A stretch of 25,733 nt of DNA, taken from IMG/VR virus record IMGVR_UViG_3300025647_000241, positions 1 through 25,733 of that record; one strand, written 5' to 3'. The position numbers and the translations under genes are program-made. The stretch comes from a virus. Within the stretch, counting starts at the first letter, position 1. Each line of letters opens with the position of its first letter. This document shows, in pieces, positions 20,990 to 25,733 of this stretch. The notes under the pieces were generated by a model. That model had not been told where the DNA came from, made no database searches, and saw only the letters and a program-made list of their open reading frames with translations.

Positions 20990-21376
20990 ATGTTTGATGA
21001 TTTGACGGAAGACAACTTCCTACTCTTTGCCATGAAATATTATGATAATCCGCACTGTACGGATCTGTTAGAATTTCATGATGACCTGAGAAGAATTCGA
21101 TATGTAAAGCGTTTGTTCAAAAAGTACAAAGATACTGGAGAACTAAAAGAGCGTTTGATATTGAATCATCTTGTTGTACTCTACAATATGTTTGAAAGCA
21201 GAGCAATGACAAGAATGTTGTTTCAGAAATTGGATGAGTATTTGTCATATCTGAAACCTTTTTTGGTGTTTTTAAACTATTGGCCAACCGATATTGGATT
21301 GGTCAACGGAAAGAAGATACTAGACAGTAACATATCGTTAGATCAAGGCGTCGTTGACGCATTAAGGAAAATTTAA
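20990..21376 (+). CDS. Conserved unknown helical protein (128 aa)
   Basis: A 128-residue, mostly helical, charged protein starting MFDDLTEDNFLLFAMKYYDN. It begins one base after the previous stop without an obvious Shine-Dalgarno, so it is probably translated by coupling; its stop overlaps the next start (TAATG). Similar proteins occur next to structural genes in aquatic T4-like phages as I recall. RIRYVKRLFKKY near residue 35 is basic. No enzymatic motif is seen. A role in virion assembly is suggested only by position. Confidence 0.75.
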   Translation: MFDDLTEDNFLLFAMKYYDNPHCTDLLEFHDDLRRIRYVKRLFKKYKDTGELKERLILNHLVVLYNMFESRAMTRMLFQKLDEYLSYLKPFLVFLNYWPTDIGLVNGKKILDSNISLDQGVVDALRKI

Positions 21377-21933
21377 TGGCTCAGCCAGTAATGGATCTCT
21401 TTTTAATCTATCAGTTTATAAAGAGACTCACCACGCCTTTTGATCAAACCGATGCATTTAAACTTGGTTTAATTGATAAAGATGGTAAGAAGCTGAGAAA
21501 AGCAGAAACGAAAGAAGAAAAAGATGCTATGACATACTTCGATCGTTTGATCTTTAATCTTAAACGTCTACTGGGCAAGGTGCCTGGTGGTAGTTCTCGT
21601 ATTGGTTCATTTGCTGCAGCATTATTGCTCATCAAAGAAAGTGCTAACCCCAAAGAGCACTACACTGATGAGGAACTTGCTTACGCTTTGATGGAGAATA
21701 TTGAGATGCTTGAGAAAACATCTTATAAAAAACTTAATGAGCTGTTAGAAGATGCGCCTGCCAACGCTACAGGTGCTGCCGTTGCTGGTACTGGCGATGA
21801 CCCTGTACACTGGAGAATGGATGCAAGAAACAAAAAGACTAAGATGTTTCTTCGCCGTTACATAGAATCAAAAGGTAAGCGTGAAGCAATCAAGAAGCGT
21901 AAAGACTTCATGAAACAACTAGGACTCAGCTAA
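21376..21933 (+). CDS. Conserved late protein, probable virion component (185 aa)
   Basis: A 185-residue protein starting MAQPVMDLFLIYQFIKRLTT. The segment PFDQTDAFKLGLIDKDGKKL followed by DAMTYFDRLIFNLKRLL and KVPGGSSRIGSFAAALLLIKE is strongly patterned and, as I recall it, conserved in many T4-like aquatic phages. A linker with NATGAAVAGTGDDP precedes a basic C-terminal helix (NKKTKMFLRRYIESKGKREA). No domain of known function is recognised. It overlaps both neighbours by one base, which places it in the structural operon. Confidence 0.75.
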   Translation: MAQPVMDLFLIYQFIKRLTTPFDQTDAFKLGLIDKDGKKLRKAETKEEKDAMTYFDRLIFNLKRLLGKVPGGSSRIGSFAAALLLIKESANPKEHYTDEELAYALMENIEMLEKTSYKKLNELLEDAPANATGAAVAGTGDDPVHWRMDARNKKTKMFLRRYIESKGKREAIKKRKDFMKQLGLS

Positions 21934-23279
21934 TGGCACAGTACCGCATTGACACAAATGAGATGCTTTCCAACAACAAGACCATCTATGAGGTGGTTCA
22001 GGTTGGAACTGGTCCAACAGGCAATGTGGTATCACAAGCAAATCCATTTCCTGTAACAGGAACATTTACAACTACAGCAGCAACAGGATCTACAGATGCT
22101 TTCGGTCGTCAAAGAGTTTCCAATCCTCTAACTCTATTTGATAGTTCCCATAGGTATAGAGACAATAACCTTTGGAGCACAGCAACCACAGGAACAGCAA
22201 CAGCAACTTTTAATGCTGCTCAAGGTTTAGTTGATTTGACAGTCAATAATGCTATCAACGCTGAAGTCGTAAGAGAGACCACAAAAGTATTTTCATATCA
22301 GCCTGGTAAATCTTTGTTGGTGATGAATACTTTTGTGATGTCACCAGCAAAGTCAGGTCTTCGTCAAAGAGTTGGATACTATGGTGCTGCCGACGGAATG
22401 TATGTGGAGCTTGATGGTTCAACTCTAAATTTGGTGGAAAGAACTTCGGTCGGTGGTTCTTTAGCAGAAACCAGAATAGCACAAGCATCTTGGAATGGTG
22501 ATAAGTTAAATGGAACTGGTGCTTCTGGTCTGACTTTAGATATGACTAAAGCACAAATTCTTTGGATGGATATTGAATGGTTAGGTGTTGGTTCTGTGAG
22601 AATGGGATTTATCATCAACGGTCAGTTTATTACTTGCCATACATTCCACCACGCAAATATTATCCAATCAACTTATATCACAACAGCATCATTACCTTTG
22701 AGATATGAGATTACTAATACTGGTGCTACAAGTGGTAGTAGCACACTCAAACAAATTTGTTCTACTGTAATTTCTGAAGGTGGTTATGAACTTCGTGGAT
22801 TACAACAGGCAGTACAAACACCAATCACAGCACCAGTAGATCTGCCCACTCCTGCTGGCACTTTCTATCCAGTTATTTCTATTCGTCTTAAATCTTCTCC
22901 AGATAGATTAGATGCGATTGTCATTATGACTGCTCTATCAATAATGGGAGCAGGAAATGGTCCAGATTATAATTGGCAAGTAAGAGCATCCTCAACTACA
23001 ACTGGAGGAACTTGGGTCAGTGCTGGGGTGGATAGTGCGGTTGAGTATAAACTTGGTGGAACAAGTGTAAGTGGTGGGAGAATACTAGCATCTGGATTTT
23101 TTAATGCTTCAAATCAATCTACAGCATCAGTAGATATTCTCAAAGAAGCACTCTTTAAGTTCCAGTTAGAACGAAATGGACTGACTGGAACTCCTTATGA
23201 ATTAACACTTGTATGTGCTACTAATTCTGCTGGTGCTGATGTTTTTGCTTCACTCGATTGGGAGGAAATTAGCCGATGA
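21933..23279 (+). CDS. Large beta-rich virion structural protein (448 aa)
   Basis: A 448-residue protein with a phage-structural-protein pattern: STDAFGRQRVSNPLTLFDSS (starting near residue 53), then LRQRVGYYGAADGMYVELDG, SWNGDKLNGTG and ILWMDIEWLGVGSVRMGFII. The FGRxRVSxPxTLFDS...RVGYFxxxDGxxxE arrangement is one I know from structural (spike or fibre-like) proteins of diverse large phages. The C-terminal part (SIMGAGNGPDYNWQVRASST to the end) is a second beta domain. No Cys-rich or catalytic motif. It starts with a TAATG overlap and is followed by a tiny six-codon ORF that bridges to the next gene. Confidence 0.8.
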   Translation: MAQYRIDTNEMLSNNKTIYEVVQVGTGPTGNVVSQANPFPVTGTFTTTAATGSTDAFGRQRVSNPLTLFDSSHRYRDNNLWSTATTGTATATFNAAQGLVDLTVNNAINAEVVRETTKVFSYQPGKSLLVMNTFVMSPAKSGLRQRVGYYGAADGMYVELDGSTLNLVERTSVGGSLAETRIAQASWNGDKLNGTGASGLTLDMTKAQILWMDIEWLGVGSVRMGFIINGQFITCHTFHHANIIQSTYITTASLPLRYEITNTGATSGSSTLKQICSTVISEGGYELRGLQQAVQTPITAPVDLPTPAGTFYPVISIRLKSSPDRLDAIVIMTALSIMGAGNGPDYNWQVRASSTTTGGTWVSAGVDSAVEYKLGGTSVSGGRILASGFFNASNQSTASVDILKEALFKFQLERNGLTGTPYELTLVCATNSAGADVFASLDWEEISR

Positions 23280-23296
23280 AATGGTTGGCTGACTAA
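23276..23296 (+). CDS. Possible six-codon relay ORF (MKWLAD)
   Basis: An ATG at 23276 overlaps the upstream stop (ATGA), encodes MKWLAD, and ends at a TAA that overlaps the ATG of the next gene (TAATG). GGAGGA at 23261-23266 is well spaced for 23276 but about 30 bases from the next gene's ATG. It may serve only to hand ribosomes to the next gene. Confidence 0.35.
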   Translation: MKWLAD

Positions 23297-23661
23297 TGAC
23301 TGCTCGCAAAGTACCCGCAAATTATGTCTACGACTCTGGTGAGATAGACTACTTTCAACTTATGGAGGATCGTCGTGTGGAGACCGAAAGACACATCGAA
23401 AACCTACACATAAGGATCAATGCTTTGAAAGACGAACTCTACGAAGAAATATCTGACTCTCATAAAGAGATTATGAAAGAAATTCGTGAGATGAAAGAAG
23501 ATCAACGCAAGCATGCTAAAGAAGAATCAGAAGTTCTTCAAAAACTCGATAAACGATTGATTGATCTTGAGCAAACCAGATGGTTGTTTCTTGGCGGAGC
23601 AATTGTTCTTGGCTGGCTATTGCTAGGTGGATTAGACGCCATTAAAATCTTCTTGTCATAA
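23296..23661 (+). CDS. Coiled-coil protein with C-terminal membrane anchor
   Basis: A 121-residue protein. Residues 25-95 form a long, highly charged coiled coil (heptads through HIENLHIRINALKDELYEEI and EIMKEIREMKEDQRKHAKEE), and residues 97-115 (LFLGGAIVLGWLLLGGL) form one membrane helix near the C-terminus. This layout resembles XhlA-like phage membrane proteins associated with lysis, although a structural role is also possible. The ATG at 23296 lacks its own Shine-Dalgarno and probably depends on coupling through the six-codon ORF just upstream. Confidence 0.75.
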   Translation: MTARKVPANYVYDSGEIDYFQLMEDRRVETERHIENLHIRINALKDELYEEISDSHKEIMKEIREMKEDQRKHAKEESEVLQKLDKRLIDLEQTRWLFLGGAIVLGWLLLGGLDAIKIFLS

Positions 23662-23664
23662 TTA

Positions 23665-23693
23665 TTGCTTTTGGTTGCCTTTCAGTGTATAAT
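23665..23693 (+). promoter_or_regulatory. Sigma70-type early promoter for primase
   Basis: -35 TTGCTT (23665-23670), 17-base spacer, -10 TATAAT (23688-23693). The expected start of transcription falls at or next to the ATG at 23700. It separates the late structural operon from the early metabolic genes. Confidence 0.75.
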
Positions 23694-23699
23694 CACTGA

Positions 23700-24722
23700 A
23701 TGGATTATATTGATACAAAGTACATTCAACTTGTTTCTGCTTCTTTAGAAAACTTTAAGAACAAGGGCAATGGCGTATATAACATGCGCTGCCCTTTCTG
23801 TGGAGACTCACAGACCAATAAGTCTAAGGCACGTGGCTACATTTTCGACAAAGAAAACAAACCAATCTACAAGTGTCACAACTGTGGTCATGGTGCTACT
23901 CTATCTAATTTAATTAAACATGTCAATCCCTCTCTACACAAAGAGTACGCTCTAGAGCGATTCGGCACTCAAGAAAGACGCAAACCTATATCTCCTGCGT
24001 CAAAACCATCCCTGCGCTTTCAGAAGCGTCCTGAGTATCTAAAAACACCGCTTGGTAAACTCAAAAAGGTATCTCAACTGGATCCTGAGCATCCAGTGCG
24101 TCAGTATGTTACCAAGCGTGGTATTCCTAAGCGTGTACACTACAAACTGTTCTATGCACCGAAGTTCTATGAATTTGCTAGACAGTTTGCACCATCAAAA
24201 TTTACTGACATTGACAAAGACGAACCACGCCTAATAATCCCCTTTATTGATAGGAATAAACAATTGGTGGGATTCCAAGGCAGATCGTTTAGCAAGAATG
24301 GTCTACGCTATATAACTGTGAAGATAGATGAAGAAGCACCGAAAATCTTTGGTCTTGATACTGTTGATCGATCAAAGACAGTTTACATAGTAGAAGGACC
24401 AATTGATTCAATGTTTCTTGATAACGCAGTTGCAATGGCTGGGTCAGATCTTTCTGCCGAAGCACTTAATGCTCTTGGTACAACTGACATCGTATTTGTA
24501 TTTGATAATGAGCCACGAAATAAAGAAATTCTCAAGCGTATTGAAAAAGTTGCCGATCTAGGTTATAGTATTGCTTTGTTCCCTGACTATGTAAAAGAAA
24601 AAGACATCAACGATATGGTGTTAGCTGGCAGGGATGCAGAAGAAGTTCAAGCAATTATAAGTAATAACACCTATCAAGGATTGAAAGCCAAAGCTAAGTT
24701 GAGTGAATGGAGAAAAGTGTGA
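23700..24722 (+). CDS. 61: DNA primase gp61
   Basis: A 340-residue DnaG-type primase equivalent to T4 gp61, which makes RNA primers on the lagging strand together with helicase gp41. An N-terminal zinc ribbon is formed by Cys31, Cys34, Cys59 and Cys62 (CPFCGDS and CHNCGH). The catalytic TOPRIM region has Glu232 in VYIVEGPIDSMF and Asp269 in FVFDNEPRNK. The N-terminal wording RCPFCGDSQTNKSKARGY closely parallels T4 gp61 (RCPVCGDSKTDQNKARGW). Length matches T4 gp61 (342 aa). There is no Shine-Dalgarno sequence, and the promoter places transcription start at the ATG, so translation may be leaderless. Confidence 0.95.
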   Translation: MDYIDTKYIQLVSASLENFKNKGNGVYNMRCPFCGDSQTNKSKARGYIFDKENKPIYKCHNCGHGATLSNLIKHVNPSLHKEYALERFGTQERRKPISPASKPSLRFQKRPEYLKTPLGKLKKVSQLDPEHPVRQYVTKRGIPKRVHYKLFYAPKFYEFARQFAPSKFTDIDKDEPRLIIPFIDRNKQLVGFQGRSFSKNGLRYITVKIDEEAPKIFGLDTVDRSKTVYIVEGPIDSMFLDNAVAMAGSDLSAEALNALGTTDIVFVFDNEPRNKEILKRIEKVADLGYSIALFPDYVKEKDINDMVLAGRDAEEVQAIISNNTYQGLKAKAKLSEWRKV

Positions 24723-24725
24723 AGT

Positions 24726-25334
24726 TTGATATTTTTTTCAACCCCAATTTATATTGCTGAAGTTAATGAAGCAGAAATTATTAATTCTGCATTGAAAAAT
24801 ATAAATCTTCACGATTTTGTCATAGAAACAAAAAACGAAAACTCAGCTAATCGTGATTGGGTTTGCGATGTTCTTACTGGACATAATGAAGATTTTTTGA
24901 CTCTTGATACGCCATGGGTTAAATTATTTCTGTCAACCATTATTCCTTATGTTGAAAAATATATTCAAGAAATTAATTTAGAAAAATGTAAATATTTGGC
25001 AAATATTCCTTGGGTTAATATATACAGGAAACACGATTACCAAGAACCGCACGATCATATAAATGGTGACAATATATTTTCGTATGCATATATGCATAGA
25101 TTACCGCCAGATAGTGGCAATTTTGTATTTTTAAATAGAAACTCAGCAATAAATTATATTGGACAGCAAGATAATCAAAATAATTTTGTTCCTAAAGTTA
25201 AAGAAGGCTCGCTTGTATTGTTCCCATCATCGCTTCAGCATATGGTGACGCCGAATAATGTAGAAGAAGAAAGAATAACAATTGCTGGTAATATTTCAAA
25301 GTTTGGAGATGGTGATGACAGTAAGAACATGTGA
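24726..25334 (+). CDS. 2OG-Fe(II) oxygenase-like protein
   Basis: A 202-residue protein of the 2-oxoglutarate/Fe(II)-dependent oxygenase type frequent in aquatic T4-like phages. Candidate iron ligands are in QEPHDH (His109, Asp110 and/or His111) and LQHMVTP (His172), with Arg183 (EERITIAGNI) as the 2-oxoglutarate-binding residue. The segment YMHRLPPDSGNFVFLN between them and GSLVLFPSSLQHMV fit the core double-stranded beta-helix. The start is TTG at 24726: the upstream frame is closed by the primase stop, no ATG is available, and MIFFSTPIYIAEV resembles the usual family beginning. Substrate is unknown. It overlaps the next gene by 20 bases. Confidence 0.8.
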   Translation: MIFFSTPIYIAEVNEAEIINSALKNINLHDFVIETKNENSANRDWVCDVLTGHNEDFLTLDTPWVKLFLSTIIPYVEKYIQEINLEKCKYLANIPWVNIYRKHDYQEPHDHINGDNIFSYAYMHRLPPDSGNFVFLNRNSAINYIGQQDNQNNFVPKVKEGSLVLFPSSLQHMVTPNNVEEERITIAGNISKFGDGDDSKNM

Positions 25335-25524
25335 GTTATATAATGAAGATAATGACCGCAAAGCAGTGGTCTTTGTTGATAAAAGTTTAGGTGAAGATGT
25401 TTGGTGTGTTGACTGTTATGATGGTGCACATTTCGTAAGATTAATTGAGTGTAAAGGGCATAGCGAACAGTATGCCTATGACGCAGCAGAAAACTGGGTG
25501 AATAAGTGGGGGAGTTTTGCATGA
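25315..25524 (+). CDS. Small unknown protein (69 aa)
   Basis: A 69-residue protein starting MTVRTCELYNEDNDRKAVVF. The ATG at 25315 has GGAG 7 bases upstream, within the end of the oxygenase gene; a longer version from 25282 is less likely. The pattern of strand pairs (KAVVFVDKSLGEDVWCVDCY) followed by a helix (YAYDAAENWVNKWG) looks like a small alpha/beta domain. It has two Cys close together (WCVDC). No known function. Its stop overlaps the thyX start (ATGA). Confidence 0.7.
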   Translation: MTVRTCELYNEDNDRKAVVFVDKSLGEDVWCVDCYDGAHFVRLIECKGHSEQYAYDAAENWVNKWGSFA

Positions 25525-25733
25525 ATGTAAAGTTGATTAGTTATAGCAAGCCAAGTGAGGAAATGTCTCACGAAGGATTAGAGAATGTACAAGATCTTAT
25601 CGCCTACTGCGCTAGAGTTAGCAATCCAAGCAATCAATTTAACACAGAAACTTCCGAACGACTCATTAGATATCTGGTTAAGCACAAACATTGGTCACCA
25701 CTGGAAACAGTATCCGCCTGCCTTGAGATTGAA
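25521..25733 (+). CDS. thyX: Flavin-dependent thymidylate synthase ThyX, N-terminal part (3' end outside window)
   Basis: The first 71 residues, cut by the window end, read MNVKLISYSKPSEEM..., then IAYCARVSNPSNQFN and YLVKHKHWSPLETVSACLEI. The YCARVSNP and KHxHWSPxE motifs are characteristic of ThyX, which makes dTMP from dUMP using FAD and methylene-tetrahydrofolate. GGGGGAG (25508-25514) precedes the ATG, which overlaps the previous stop (ATGA). The catalytic RHR motif and the rest lie outside the window. Confidence 0.93.
   Translation, partial: MNVKLISYSKPSEEMSHEGLENVQDLIAYCARVSNPSNQFNTETSERLIRYLVKHKHWSPLETVSACLEIE

Noticed and set aside
1-25733. tRNA genes, CRISPR arrays, integrase or attachment sites
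   Set aside because: The few intergenic gaps are shorter than 200 bases and hold only promoters, hairpins and one terminator; no cloverleaf, spacer array, integrase or transposase was seen.

Overview
This window is part of the genome of a T4-like myovirus (tailed phage, class Caudoviricetes). All genes I can support lie on the + strand, are tightly packed and often overlap by 1-4 bases (ATGA, TAATG). The diagnostic genes are the C-terminus of a gp43 DNA polymerase, UvsX recombinase, gp41 helicase and gp61 primase. The order gp43 - small ORF - uvsX - small ORF - gp41, together with ThyX, a 2OG-Fe(II) oxygenase, a Dps protein and cyanophage-type structural proteins, points to the aquatic (marine or freshwater) T4-like group. 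The host cannot be named from the sequence.

Layout. (1) Bases 1-3739: replication and recombination genes gp43 (partial), a conserved small gene, uvsX, a second small gene and gp41. (2) 3740-5388: a small early, host-takeover-like region with near-consensus sigma70 promoters (17-nt spacers). It encodes an ArdC N-domain protein, two small unknown proteins and an HExxH zincin, followed by what looks like a free-standing non-coding RNA with its own promoter, hairpin and intrinsic terminator. (3) 5389-19388: a 14-kb block read from T4-type late promoters (TATAAATA). Four genes start with a sequence like the capsid-targeting propeptide of T4 internal proteins (T4 IPI starts MKTYQEFIAE). Their mature parts look like a PD-(D/E)XK nuclease, a ParB-like fold protein, a small unknown protein and a nucleotidyltransferase/ligase-fold protein. 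Then come a small membrane protein, a NUMOD-type DNA-binding protein, and two giant ORFs (1469 and 1417 aa) on either side of a Dps gene. The giant ORFs are strings of mini-domains separated by repeated acidic motifs of the type EEVELDE/A, which fit the T4 gp21 prohead-protease consensus (L/I-x-E). (4) 19433-23661: virion or tail structural proteins and a coiled-coil membrane protein. (5) 23700-25733: primase, a 2OG oxygenase, a small unknown gene and the start of thyX (cut by the window end).

How it may work together. Regions 1 and 5 replicate and recombine phage DNA and supply thymidylate. Region 2 is probably made first and may blunt host defence. Region 3 is the most unusual part. My reading is that it encodes a large cargo of internal head proteins, partly as polyproteins cut by the prohead protease inside the capsid, that would be packed with the DNA and delivered into the next host. 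This is inferred from propeptide and cleavage-site patterns and needs virion proteomics to prove.
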